A program made the translations under genes and the position numbers. The notes under the pieces are model-generated. The model searched no databases, was not told the origin of the DNA, and saw only the letters and a program-made list of their open reading frames with translations. A stretch of 28,790 nucleotides of DNA from Pelargonium nanum. Its lineage: Eukaryota; Streptophyta; Magnoliopsida; Geraniales; Geraniaceae. Shown piece by piece: positions 1 through 8,895 of the stretch (its first letter is position 1; each line of letters starts with the position of its first letter). Where the stretch lies: positions 1-28,790 of the forward strand of contig JAYMTF010000874.1 in the NCBI GenBank assembly GCA_036897485.1, given 5' to 3'.

Positions 1-158
1 CACTTGCACTGAGTTGCATACTTGGGAGAACCGAGTCTGCACAAGATTTCTACCAACAATTCGTCGCTTAGACATGAAATGTATGATATTGATGAAGAAG
101 AAGATCGATTCATCTTGCTTCTTCCACCATCACTGACTATGCAATTTATTTCCGCCAT
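1..158 (-). CDS. F-box protein, 5' fragment cut by the window edge (array member 1)
   Basis: The ATG is at 158-156 in the same ATCATGG-type context as its paralogs, and 52 codons are visible before the left edge. The residues read MAEINCIVSDGG, a serine run, then SYISCLSDELLVEILCRLGS, which is the N-terminal half of an F-box. Bases 1-65 match 3004-3068 of member 2 almost exactly, so this is a recently duplicated paralog. By family knowledge the F-box binds SKP1 in an SCF ubiquitin ligase; the substrate is unknown. A TATA-like motif lies about 75 bp upstream. Whether the remainder is intact cannot be seen. The serine run and the Cys in SYISC (Gly in the paralogs) are small differences from its neighbours. 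Confidence 0.8.
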   Translation of the reverse strand, partial: MAEINCIVSDGGRSKMNRSSSSSISYISCLSDELLVEILCRLGSPKYATQCK

Positions 159-230
159 GATCTCTAGACTTAGTTTTCTGGTATGGTTGTGTTGGCTTGT
201 GTTCAAGACTGATTGATGTGTTACACATAT

Positions 231-238
231 ATTATATA
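231..238 (-). promoter_or_regulatory. TATA-like box of F-box member 1
   Basis: On the minus strand this reads TATATAAT, about 75 bp upstream of the start codon at 158. Equivalent AT-rich boxes occur 55-80 bp upstream of most other array members, followed upstream by a shared CTTTGTATTTG-type and CCCTAG block. Confidence 0.45.
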
Positions 239-299
239 CTTTGTATTTGCCGGTTGAGCCCTAGTTAGTTTAGGAAATAAATTAATGTCATAAATAGAT

Positions 300-755
300 T
301 AGGGTTTTTGTTTCTGATAATAACTAATACTAATCAATTTGGGAAACTGCCGATTTTGACCCATAGCCACGCAAATGTACGGTTCAAAACAGCAGCCTAA
401 AGACCCATACCCGCTGCGTGGTTAAAGCATTTAATTACATTTATTGTAACCGTGGTCTAATGTATTTTAGGCTGCGTTTTTGGATCCATTATAATGCAGT
501 TTAGAACTGCAAATATTTGTTTAATCCTACAGTTAATAAACGTAGCCAAAACTGCAACATAAAGATACCCACCAACTATAATAGCCAACTTCAACAGCAA
601 AATCACAACGCTTCATCACTCACTTTCTAAGCCCAAATTCAAAATATAAAAGATTTTGTTGCGGTTGGAGACTGCGGATAAAGCCCATTAAAGGCCCAAA
701 CATAACTGCAATTTAGAACCGCACTAAACACCTCAGTTATAGGCCCAATATGTTG
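300..755. repeat. Degenerate dispersed repeat with internal foldback
   Basis: No gene is seen here. The stretch repeats motifs of the type GCTGCGTTTTTGGA and AGAACTGCAAAT. It also has an internal inverted pair: CAGCAGCCTAAAGAC near 389-405 against its near complement near 465-480. A related piece lies at about 6840-7010 (GGTTGCGTTTTTGAACTGC), so it is probably a decayed non-autonomous transposon. The class is not identified. Confidence 0.35.
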
Positions 756-1075
756 TAGTACCCGAGGAAAGCAGAGGCATCGGCTCTCCCCAAGAGGCTT
801 TGCTTTGGGCTAGTCGTTGTGGGTGGGAGAGGGTTGTGTTTGAGATTGACGCCCAGGTAGTAGTTTGGGCTTTGAAGAATGAGTCCTAGGATTTGAGCGG
901 GTTTGGCCTCCAAAACTAATTTTCATAGAGTTACTTTATAGACCTGCGAATGGGGTTACTTGCACTTTGTTGGTAAGCTTGGATTTTTAGGATAGGTTTT
1001 CTATTCCCCAGATTGCTCGGGATGCTTTATTAATATATATACCATTTCTTTTAACTCAATAAATAAAAAAACACA
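756..1075 (+). mobile_element. Decayed LINE fragment: RNase H-like C-terminal end
   Basis: Plus-strand translation near 767-893 reads EALLWASRCGWERVVFEI followed by DAQVVVWALKNES, then a stop. This resembles the RNase H-like region at the C-terminus of plant L1-type LINE polyproteins. Further on, in other frames, come YRPANGVTCTL (about 937-970) and PQIARDALL (about 1005-1031), the usual order of late RNase H motifs. The piece ends in AATAAATAAAAAAA at about 1061-1075, consistent with a poly(A) tail. Internal stops and frame changes show it is dead. It lies downstream of F-box member 2 and upstream of member 1. Confidence 0.6.
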
Positions 1076-1344
1076 CGCGCTACTTCACAAAATGTGTTTT
1101 CTATTTGAATTTCGCTATATTTTCGTTGTTTTGATCCGACGTCTTCACTTCAAGTGATTTTGGTTCGATCACCCGAGTTGTTTACTAGAGCTCTTTTATA
1201 AACTTCGCTCAGCCACATGTATCCATATCTAAAAACATAAAGAAGCTGAATTCCAACTTAATGCATCAACAGTAATTTTTTTGCGGAAAGTCATGTTCTT
1301 GAGCTCGAAAACACTATTTAAGCTCAAAATAGTAAAATTGTTGA

Positions 1345-1618
1345 GTTACATAACAAAAGCAACTCTCGTATTTTCTCGTCAACACATGATTCAAATTTAC
1401 GTTCTCAACCAAGAAACCTGACAAAAATCTCAACTAGAAAAATAGTAGCTACATATGTGTCGCTATCCTAATTTTACAACATTATCATAAGATTGGAACT
1501 CGTACAACGACAATTGAGCTACATAACAAGAGCAACTCTTCGTTGCCCTGCCAACACATTATTCAAAATTACGATCTCAACTATGAAACCCAACAACAAT
1601 CTCAACTAAAAAAATATG
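1345..1618. repeat. Two-copy tandem repeat, period about 165 bp
   Basis: The block at 1345-1447 is repeated, diverged, at 1511-1618. Both copies carry TTGAGYTACATAACAARAGC, then a CCAACACAT or TCAACACAT core, and end in ATCTCAACTA followed by A-rich DNA. It sits in the 3' flank of F-box member 2. The part just upstream (about 1240-1345) is shared with 4066-4190, the 3' flank of member 3, showing that the duplicated unit included downstream DNA. Confidence 0.55.
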
Positions 1619-1827
1619 GCAACCCTCCCAACTCCATGGATTCAAACAAACAAGTACAATCCGATACTAATCAAGTAAAACAAACGAAGAACATCATGAG
1701 ATAAAAGTACGAGTTGCGAAATTGTCCAACATTTAAGTATGCATAATTGAATTCTACACATTCATAGCCCAAGAAAGATTCAAGACAGTTCAAGTGGAAA
1801 CATAAATAAAGAGCTATAACTAACTAA

Positions 1828-3150
1828 CTAACTATCGATAGCGTTGGAAAGTCGAAGAACAGGGGTAGGCCAGCTAGGCAGCAAAAGCGGGAGGGCATTG
1901 CATGAACTCCTTATCGGAAGCCCTCCAATCGCCTTAAGCGTTCTCTTCCTAAAGTTACACAAAAGGATATGAGAATGCACCTTAGATTTCGTTCTTCGCA
2001 TTGGCAGGATGAAAAACAAATACAATAAGTCTCCGTCATGTGGGTGGAAAGCCATAACTGATGACGCGTATCTCACATTCTTATTCTGAAAACACCTTCT
2101 AGCTATAGAGGAATCTTTCGAGTCCTCGATTTCGCTAAAATCCAACTCATGCACCAACTCCCAAGACTGATCATAGCTGTCCAGTTCCCAAATAAACAAC
2201 TTCAAACCATAAGTAATGTCATTTCCATTAGTGTCTTTAGTTGGACCTAACTGAGCTATTCGCAAACGCCCCCTGCACACTCCTATTAGCGAGCGTCTGC
2301 TATATGGTTCGTAGCCTAAAGGGAGCGAAATACGAATACAATCCTTGGCACTAGCATGTGGATTGATTCGTAATCCGACAATATGTGTTCTGACCATCCA
2401 AACAATCATTCCATCGTAGGTAACGAGTCTCGTGCCACATTCTGCAATAAAATCATGAAATTCTGTTTCTATACACTGAGGCACGACCATTTGTCTCCAC
2501 TCCCCGGTACTGTCATCTGACGAGAAGATCTCCACATGAGTCATTTTACGAGAAGCAGTAGTAACACGCACTACCTTAAATATGAAACCATAACCATCAT
2601 CGTCAGAGACTAAAAGACCTACTCGAGTTAGTGAATATTTGTTTGTACGAGGAGTAGGCCGTGGAAGGGCGGTCCATTGCTCGGTGAAGGGATTGCAAAT
2701 GTAATAAACGTTGTGATAGGAATGTCTTGGACAACACAAGACTAAATCTTTATGTGCCTCAAGAGTAGATAGTGAATCCTGGTCTGGGACAAACTTTAGA
2801 GACTTGAAAACTAGCGATTCCTGTTGGGACTGATCAAAGGAATAACTAATTTTATGGTGGTAATGGTCACAAATCATGTATTGTGTGAGGAGAGCCAACG
2901 GTAGCTCCTTGTCGGGCTTGCGATGAATCTGAAGCCAACGGCGAAGAAAATATGAATTTGGCGATGGATTGGTATCGATTAGCAAGAACCAACGTCTACA
3001 AATGCACTTGCACTGAGTTGCATACTTGGGAGAACCGAGTCTGCACAAGATTTCTACCAACAATTCGTCTCTTAGACCGGAAATATACGATATTGCAGAT
3101 CGAATCATCTTGCCGCCACCATGATCACTCCCAATGCAATTCTCCACCAT
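1828..3150 (-). CDS. F-box protein, 440 aa (array member 2)
   Basis: Intronless and intact; the ATG is at 3150-3148 and the TAG stop at 1830-1828. The F-box occupies about residues 21-72 (SYISGLRDELLVEILCRLGS, then QCKCICRRWF). The long C-terminal region contains KDLVLCCP (134-141) and YYICNPFTEQW (149-159), the F-box-associated signature, with later blocks GLLVSDD, FKVVRV, VEIFSSDD, SLIGVCRGRLRIAQL, SWELVHELDFSEI and AFHPHDGDLLYLFF. This layout is that of SCF substrate receptors of the At5g07610/At5g49610-like group; the target cannot be told from sequence. Unlike its paralogs the linker after QWTALP is not polyproline but contains RPTPRTNK. Its promoter shares a 38-bp deletion with member 3, and a TA microsatellite lies where a TATA box is expected. 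Confidence 0.85.
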   Translation of the reverse strand: MVENCIGSDHGGGKMIRSAISYISGLRDELLVEILCRLGSPKYATQCKCICRRWFLLIDTNPSPNSYFLRRWLQIHRKPDKELPLALLTQYMICDHYHHKISYSFDQSQQESLVFKSLKFVPDQDSLSTLEAHKDLVLCCPRHSYHNVYYICNPFTEQWTALPRPTPRTNKYSLTRVGLLVSDDDGYGFIFKVVRVTTASRKMTHVEIFSSDDSTGEWRQMVVPQCIETEFHDFIAECGTRLVTYDGMIVWMVRTHIVGLRINPHASAKDCIRISLPLGYEPYSRRSLIGVCRGRLRIAQLGPTKDTNGNDITYGLKLFIWELDSYDQSWELVHELDFSEIEDSKDSSIARRCFQNKNVRYASSVMAFHPHDGDLLYLFFILPMRRTKSKVHSHILLCNFRKRTLKAIGGLPIRSSCNALPLLLPSWPTPVLRLSNAIDS

Positions 3151-3210
3151 GATCTCTACTCACGAAAACCCTAATGTGTTGTGTTCAAAATGTTGATCTC
3201 TCGAGCCTAC

Positions 3211-3229
3211 ATATATATATATATATATA
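3211..3229. repeat. (AT)n microsatellite, possible TATA region of member 2
   Basis: A run of alternating AT lies about 60-80 bp upstream of the start codon at 3150, the same place as the TATA-like boxes of the other members. A second (AT)n tract lies at 3322-3341. Length variation here could alter promoter strength; that is inference. Confidence 0.5.
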
Positions 3230-3339
3230 CACACACTTTGTTTTTGCTGCTAAAGCCCTAGGGTTTTTGTGTGTGATCTGCTCTATACTAATCAATTTAG
3301 GATTACAATTATGGGTAATTACATATATATATATATATA

Positions 3340-3506
3340 TACCCTATGTTATAGCTCTTTTACACTATAATATCTCATGTTTTATTTCACAACCCTTATC
3401 TACCCTTTATTATAACTCTATTACACTTAACTACCTCATGTTTCACTTCAAATTTCAACAACACTTAATTCTCTATATTATAGTTTTTTTTTACATTTTA
3501 TTACTT
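3340..3506. repeat. Degenerate tandem repeats of about 60 bp, resuming at 3714-3785
   Basis: Three diverged units follow one another, each of the form ATTATAGCTCT...ACACT...CTCATGTTT.ACTTCA...AACACTTA. A further unit (GTTATAGCTCTTTT, then CTCTCATGTTTTACTTC) appears at 3719-3760, right after the LINE tail. The LINE piece therefore appears to have interrupted the array. Confidence 0.5.
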
Positions 3507-3507
3507 C

Positions 3508-3713
3508 ACAACACTTGGTAGTTAAGTTTGATAATCTTGATTTTTCATGTATTAGACGGTCTGTGAACCTTATTGCCAATGTTTTATTAGCTAAGTCCTC
3601 GGAGTCTTTGTTAGATTTGTCTATGTGGGTTGGAGTTTGTCCCCCTTCGGTGACTTTGCCTTTGTTAACTTCGGATTTAGTTTAATATAAATTTCGGTTG
3701 GTTTAAAAAAAAA
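3508..3713 (+). mobile_element. 5'-truncated LINE insertion with poly(A) tail
   Basis: One continuous reading frame runs VVKFDNLDFSCIRRSVNLIA, then NVLLAKSSESLLDLSMWVGV, then CPPSVTLPLLTSDLV and a TAA stop at about 3682-3684. This matches the extreme C-terminus of plant L1-like LINE polyproteins (end of the RNase H-like domain, with a terminal SDLV-like motif). A short 3' UTR and an A-tract of about 11 bases (to 3713) follow. Only about 60 codons remain, so it is a dead-on-arrival copy. The open frame suggests it is younger than the remnant at 756-1075. No clear target-site duplication was found by eye. Confidence 0.7.
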
Positions 3714-3785
3714 AACATAAGTTATAGCTCTTTTGCACTTTGCTCTCTCATGTTTTACTTCATAATATTTAACTGTCTTATATTA

Positions 3786-4719
3786 TTATTAAAAATTGTA
3801 ATCTGTTAAAATTAAGGGAATTTGAATAAGATTGGCAAATATACACACAAAATGGCCATTTTACCCTTTTTCACTTCAAATTTTCAAATACATGTTATTT
3901 ATGAAACAAAAAAAAATTCGAACTTTCTGTTTCAACCTCCTATTTAGATGGTGTTTTATTTGATTTCATACCCTTTTTTTTTATATAGAAAAAAACACGA
4001 TTATACCTCTAGTTTTTGTAAAAAAGAATGAATTTTCTCTTCAAAAAGATTCTGGAGAGACAAAGAAGCTCAATTCCAACTTAATATTGCATCAAATGAA
4101 AAAAGAACCAAAAGAATAATTTTCTTCAAAAAAATCAACTTCTTGAGCTCGAAAGCACTGTTCGAGCTAAGAAAATAGTAAAATTGTTGAGGTTCAAAGA
4201 GAGATTAAAATTCTTGGTAAGAAGCGGGTGGCAGAGTTTTCAGATTCTTTGAATACGTGATCATACTCGTTCAAGATTCACGAAACAAGTTCATGCAGAG
4301 GCGAAACTTCAACATATAAATGCTCAATTTTTCGGGAATTTAACAATGACTGAGACTCTTTGCTCTCCTTCGACAAAAAGGCAAGCTGAGATTTAGAAAA
4401 ATGTAATGTTGGCTCCACGCATATGAAAATATGCAATGATAAGTTAAGTTTACTTCTAAAACTCATTGTCGAAATAACATTTATAATTCTCTAATTTGCG
4501 CTAGACCTATATATACGCAGCATAACGAAACAAACTAAATCATCGTCAAAGAGTGACTATTCAAATGAAATAAACCAAGAACATGAAATAGAAGCATGAG
4601 TTGTTAAACTGTCCCAAATTTATGTATGCATAACTACATTATAAAATTCATAGCCTAAAAAAAACTATAATGCAATAACTCTAGAGACTTTAAGCAAGAA
4701 CATAACAAACTATAACTAA
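3786..4719. other. Intergenic, no gene supported
   Basis: AT-rich with A and T runs. The segment at 4066-4190 is homologous to 1240-1345, the 3' flank of member 2. A 62-codon open frame on the minus strand (4278-4466) starts with ATG but shows no recognisable motif and is not preserved in the other units; I do not call it a gene. Confidence 0.5.
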
Positions 4720-6204
4720 CTAACCAGTAGGTTGTGCCTCAGTTGGCAACGCAGGCTGAGTTTGTGGGAGGAGCTTCCGGGTTCGATTCCAGCTATACAC
4801 ACTCATGGGGAGAGGTGGAGGGTTAAGGGTGGGGTTGAAAAGGAGAGGCACTGGGGTAGGCCAGGTAGGCAGCAAAAGTGGGAAGGCAACACATTTACTC
4901 CTTGTTGGAAGCCCTCCGATCTCTTTAAGTGTTCTCTCCCTTGCGTTACACAAAAAGACGGGGGAATATACGTCGGATGTACTTTCTGTATGAAACGGAA
5001 CAAACGGAACAAAATACAAATACAATATGTCTCCGTCATGTGGGTGGAAAGCCATAACAGAATAGCTGAATCTCGAGCTGCTCCCATCTTGATAACATCT
5101 TTTAGCATAGGAAGAATCCGCTGAATCCTCAATTTCACTTAAATCTAATTCATGCACCAACTCCAACGAGGACTGGCTATGGCGATCGAGTTCCCAAACA
5201 AGCAACTTCAAACCATAATTCATGTCATTTCGATTTGGAAGAAGATAACTAACCATCTGAGCTACTCGCAAACATCCCATGCACACGCCTATTAGGGATC
5301 TTGGTCTATTAGTATGGTAGCTTCTATGTATTTCGTAGCCTAGAGGATATGGAATACGAAAATAACTCGTAACAACTTTAGGATCGATAGGATTGATTCT
5401 CATTCCGGTAAAACATTCTTCGTCTTCATCTTCGCCCAACCAAACCATCATTCCACTGTAAGAAACCGGCCTCATGTTACTAAAAACACGATAAATGTCT
5501 CTACTTTCAGGCTCAATCAATATTTGTCTCCACCCGCCTGTTACGTCATCCGAGGAAAATATGTCCACAATAAACCTATTTGTACCACCCGGATTTATAT
5601 AAGAAATGCGAACTACCTTAAATATGAATCCATTATAAGCTTCATCTTCAGAGACAAAAAGACCGGCTCGAGTTATAGGATATCTGCAAAAAGAAGGCGG
5701 AGGAGGCGGAGGAGGGAGGGCGGTCCATTGCCTCGTGAAGGGATTGCAGATGAAGTAAACGCTATGATTTTCCGACCATGGACAGCACAAAACTATATCT
5801 TTAAAAGTACCAAGAATACAACGACTATGATGGATTAGAGGGAGAAAATCTAGAGACCCAACAAATTGTAATTTCTTATCATAATTGAAGGAATAATTGT
5901 TATTACTGTAAAAAAGAAATTCTGAGAGAATAGCTACCGGTAGCTCCTCGTCTTCCTTGTTTCTCTTTCCATTGATCCGATGCCAGCAGCGAAGAAAATA
6001 TGATCCCGACGATGAATTGGTATCGATGATAGAGAACCAACGTTTGCAGATGCATTTGCACTGAATTGCATGTTTGGGAGAACCGAGTCTGCACAAGATT
6101 TCTACCGACAATTCGTCGCTTAGACCTGAAATATATGATTTTGATGAAGAAGAAGATCGAATCATCTTGCTCCCACCATCACTCACAACGCAATTCTCCA
6201 CCAT
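4720..6204 (-). CDS. F-box protein with transposon-derived C-terminal tail, 494 aa (array member 3)
   Basis: Intronless; the ATG is at 6204-6202 and the TAG stop at 4722-4720. The F-box spans about residues 24-74 (SYISGLSDELSVEILCRLGS, then QCKCICKRWF). The F-box-associated region begins with FKDIVLCCP (134-142) and VYFICNPFTRQW (149-160), followed by TALPPPPPPP and the same downstream blocks as its paralogs. It is about 45-55 residues longer than the other intact members. Paralogs end soon after WPTPVPLLSNPT; here the frame continues from about residue 460 through 35 extra residues (LNPPPLPMSVYSWNRTRKLL, then PQTQPALPTEAQPTG). These are encoded by an antisense tRNA-like SINE insertion (about 4724-4829). 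The F-box role is inferred from the family; any effect of the tail is unknown. Confidence 0.85.
   Translation of the reverse strand: MVENCVVSDGGSKMIRSSSSSKSYISGLSDELSVEILCRLGSPKHAIQCKCICKRWFSIIDTNSSSGSYFLRCWHRINGKRNKEDEELPVAILSEFLFYSNNNYSFNYDKKLQFVGSLDFLPLIHHSRCILGTFKDIVLCCPWSENHSVYFICNPFTRQWTALPPPPPPPSFCRYPITRAGLFVSEDEAYNGFIFKVVRISYINPGGTNRFIVDIFSSDDVTGGWRQILIEPESRDIYRVFSNMRPVSYSGMMVWLGEDEDEECFTGMRINPIDPKVVTSYFRIPYPLGYEIHRSYHTNRPRSLIGVCMGCLRVAQMVSYLLPNRNDMNYGLKLLVWELDRHSQSSLELVHELDLSEIEDSADSSYAKRCYQDGSSSRFSYSVMAFHPHDGDILYLYFVPFVPFHTESTSDVYSPVFLCNARERTLKEIGGLPTRSKCVAFPLLLPTWPTPVPLLFNPTLNPPPLPMSVYSWNRTRKLLPQTQPALPTEAQPTG
4724..4829 (+). mobile_element. tRNA-derived SINE-like insertion, read antisense as F-box coding sequence
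   Basis: The plus strand carries an A-box-like TGCCTCAGTTGGCAACGC (about 4735-4752) and an exact B-box GGTTCGATTCC about 35 bp further on (near 4780-4790). This is the internal Pol III promoter layout of a tRNA or tRNA-derived SINE. The sequence is absent at the same site in members 4 and 5, where the coding end continues directly. The element does not fold as a complete tRNA gene, so I call it SINE-like. It supplies the stop-proximal 35 codons of F-box member 3. Target-site duplications are not clear. Confidence 0.7.
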
Positions 6205-6292
6205 GATCGATCTCTACACGAAAACCCTAATGTTTTGTGTACAATGTCTTGCGCTCTGGAGCCTCTATACACGCTTTGTTTTTTTGCTGCTC

Positions 6293-6320
6293 AAGCCCTA
6301 GGGTTTTTTTTGTGTGATCA
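6293..6320. promoter_or_regulatory. Conserved upstream block of members 2 and 3 (CCCTAGGGTTT)
   Basis: AAGCCCTAGGGTTTT followed by GTGTGATC lies about 90-115 bp upstream of the start of member 3 and is matched at 3253-3280 upstream of member 2. In members 1 and 5 the CCCTAG and TAGGGTTTT halves are separated by about 38 bp. The telo-box-like TAGGGTTT half could be a regulatory site; that is inference. Confidence 0.4.
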
Positions 6321-6464
6321 GCTCTACTAATCAATTTGGGAAAAAAAGTTATAAAGTACCGAATCTACCCCTGCACGTACACCTACACCTGCACAATTGC
6401 ACACTTTAATATGTACTCCTCCAAGAGTGTAATCGAGTTGAATCAAGTCTAAAATTCTCAGGGT

Positions 6465-6790
6465 CGGCTCGAGCTCGAACGAGTTTATAAATTAGAGTTC
6501 GAACTCAATTCGGTGAAAAACAGTCAAGCTCCAGCTCAATTCGGTTAGACTCGTAGACAATTTATCATTATTTTTAATTTATAGAAAAATTATTAGCACA
6601 TGCTCGGGTTTGAGAATTTAATTTTTTTTTTTTTTTTGCTTTCAAAAAAATTTTCAGCCTCGGCTCGAGTTCGTTAGGTTCGAACTCAACTCGATAAAAA
6701 GTAGCCAAGCTCGAACTCAACTCAGCTCGGTTCAACTCGTAGACAATTTATCATCAATTTCAATTTATAGAAAAATTATTAGCAAATATA
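6465..6790. repeat. Direct repeat pair rich in GCTCGAGCTCGAAC motifs, period about 190 bp
   Basis: Copy 1 (about 6465-6600) and copy 2 (about 6655-6790) both run from CGGCTCGAGYTCG through GTTCGAACTCAA to ACTCGTAGACAATTTATCAT and TTATAGAAAAATTATTAGCA. The spacer has a long T-tract. A related CGGTTCGGCTCGAG piece occurs near 25866-25880. This is a decayed intergenic repeat family; its class is not recognised. Confidence 0.6.
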
Positions 6791-7539
6791 TTGTTTTCAT
6801 CGCTCTAAAGATGAAATAAATTTGTGAGCATATCAAAGAATGACCACGGTTTAAAACTGCAGTCTTAATACCCCAAAACGTCAGCAGGTGAGTTAAAGCC
6901 ACTGACTGCTGTTATAGGATTTTTAATTGCTGTTTCTGAAACCGTTGTTTTATATCAATTTAGACTACTATTTGGTTGCGTTTTTGAACTGCAAACTTAA
7001 ACTTTGCCTACAGGTCAATAGATATGAACTTAAATTTTCGTTGTAGATGCATTTAATTTAAATATGAAATTTGGAAAAAGGCCTGCCATAGGACCCGTAA
7101 GGATAACTTTAAAAGAAAAGATGAAAGGCCTAATAGCAATGACCCAATCACACTGAACACGTAAAAAGTTGTCACAACGAGTTCATGAGAAGATAAAAAC
7201 TAGAGATTGACCGATCTTTAATAACACGTAGATATAAAAACCGAAACGGTCCCTTCGCAACCGGTCATCCATAAAATCCAATAAATCATTATTTTCTTTG
7301 GTAAATTTATCAAGAGCTATAGTCGCAATCCTCATATTCAACTACTTCAACCATTTCCGAACAGTTTATGCACTTACACTTTCTCAATAAGATAAATTTA
7401 CATTTGCAACTCATTGTCAAAGAAACTAAACAAACATAACATGAAACAAAAGTAGGATTTGTTAAAAAGAGCCAACATGTATGCATAACTAAATTTTACA
7501 TATTCATACCCAAAAATTATTTGTAATGCAGCTAACAAA
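6791..7539. other. Intergenic; copy of the 300-755 dispersed repeat, no gene
   Basis: Bases 6840-7010 carry CCACGGTTTAAAACTGCAG and GGTTGCGTTTTTGAACTGC, related to the element at 300-755. From 7010 to 7539 nothing is recognised beyond the AT-rich 3' flank of member 4. Confidence 0.35.
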
Positions 7540-8895
7540 CTAACTACTGGTGGTGTTGGAAAGGGTAGGCACTGGGGTAGGCCAGCAAGGCAGCAGAAGA
7601 GGGAAGCTAATTATACATGAGCAATTTATCGGAAGGCTTCCGATGATCTTAAGTGTTTTCTTCCTTACGTTACACGAATAGATATAGGAGTTCACCTTAG
7701 ATTTAGGTATTTCATATGGTAGAACAAAAAACAAATACAATAAGTCTCTATCTTGTGGGTCGAAAGCTAGAACACTGGACTTGATTCGCTTCATCGGGTG
7801 CTTGTAACAATATCTAGCTATAAAGGAGTCTCTCGAGTAGTAGTCAACGACTTCTTCTAAATCTAACCCATGCACCAACTCCCAGGACTGGCTATGACTA
7901 TCGAGTTCCCAAATAACCAGATCATGATTCGAGTAATAATTTGCATCTGATGAAAGAGAAACAAATTGGGCTATTCGCAAACGACCCTTGCACACTCCTA
8001 AAATCGAGCTAGGCATGTGTGTTTGGTATCTTGGAGGATACAAAGCGCGAAAATAACTACAAACATTACTATGATTACTTATTTTTAATCCAACTACTTC
8101 TCCTCGTTTTCTCAACCAAACCAGCATTCCATTCCAAGAAATGGGGCTCGACATTGGTAAGTCGACTTGCCTCCATTCATCGGGCAGAACCATCGGTCTC
8201 CACTTGTTAGTTACGTCATCTGATGAGAACATCTCCACAATCATCTGGTATATACTTAGATAATTTGGAATAACACGCACTACCTTGAATAATAAAGATT
8301 GAAGATCATCGGATTCGGAGACTATAAGACCAACTTGAATTCTTGAAGCTAGGGATCCCTCGGGTAAGGGAGGCGGCGGAGGTAGGGCGGTCCATTGCTT
8401 AGTGAAGGGATTGCAGATGTAGTAAACACTGTGCTCGTTCTCCTTCGGAGAGCATAGGACCAAATCTTTGAAAGTTGCGAGAATCGAGACTCGAGAAAAA
8501 TTATTATTATTAGTGGAGCTACAAGGGAGAAAATTTAGAGGCTTAAACATTGGTGATTCCAATGAGCTATAAATTACATGGCAATTTAAGTCCCCTTTTG
8601 GATATTGTGTGAGTAGAACGGTCCGTAGCTCCTCGTCTTCCTCTCCAACCCGATTGATCTGTCTCCGGCGACGAAGAAAATAAGAATCGGATGATGAATT
8701 AGTATTAGTATCGATGAGAGAGAACCAACGTTTGCAGATACACTTGCACTGAGTTGCGCACTCGGAAGAAGCAAGTCTAGAAAATATTTCAATCAATAAC
8801 TCGTCGCTTAGACCTGAAATATATGATGTTGTTGGTGACGTTGAAGATTGAATCATCATGGATCCACCATTACTTGCAATGCAATTTTCCACCAT
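7540..8895 (-). CDS. F-box protein, 451 aa (array member 4)
   Basis: Intact and intronless; TAG stop at 7542-7540. I chose the ATG at 8895-8893 because MVENC aligns with the N-termini of members 2 and 3 and the context ATCATGG is shared. An in-frame ATG 51 bp upstream (8946) would add 17 residues not seen elsewhere. The F-box covers about residues 25-75 (SYISGLSDELLIEIFSRLAS, then QCKCICKRWF). Next come FKDLVLCSP, YYICNPFTKQWTALPPPPP and the common C-terminal blocks, including GVCKGRLRIAQF, SWELVHGLDLEEV and AFDPQDRDLLYLFF. ASSECATQ replaces the GSPKYATQ of members 1 and 2, grouping it with member 5. Role as an SCF substrate receptor is inferred from the family; the target is unknown. Confidence 0.85.
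   Translation of the reverse strand: MVENCIASNGGSMMIQSSTSPTTSYISGLSDELLIEIFSRLASSECATQCKCICKRWFSLIDTNTNSSSDSYFLRRRRQINRVGEEDEELRTVLLTQYPKGDLNCHVIYSSLESPMFKPLNFLPCSSTNNNNFSRVSILATFKDLVLCSPKENEHSVYYICNPFTKQWTALPPPPPLPEGSLASRIQVGLIVSESDDLQSLLFKVVRVIPNYLSIYQMIVEMFSSDDVTNKWRPMVLPDEWRQVDLPMSSPISWNGMLVWLRKRGEVVGLKISNHSNVCSYFRALYPPRYQTHMPSSILGVCKGRLRIAQFVSLSSDANYYSNHDLVIWELDSHSQSWELVHGLDLEEVVDYYSRDSFIARYCYKHPMKRIKSSVLAFDPQDRDLLYLFFVLPYEIPKSKVNSYIYSCNVRKKTLKIIGSLPINCSCIISFPLLLPCWPTPVPTLSNTTSS

Noticed and set aside
4278..4466. 62-codon minus-strand frame as a small gene
   Set aside because: No motif, no conservation in the duplicated units and no promoter evidence.
4735..4800. Functional tRNA gene
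   Set aside because: A- and B-boxes are good, but the aminoacyl and anticodon stems do not pair and the element lies inside a coding end absent from paralogs; SINE-like is a better fit.
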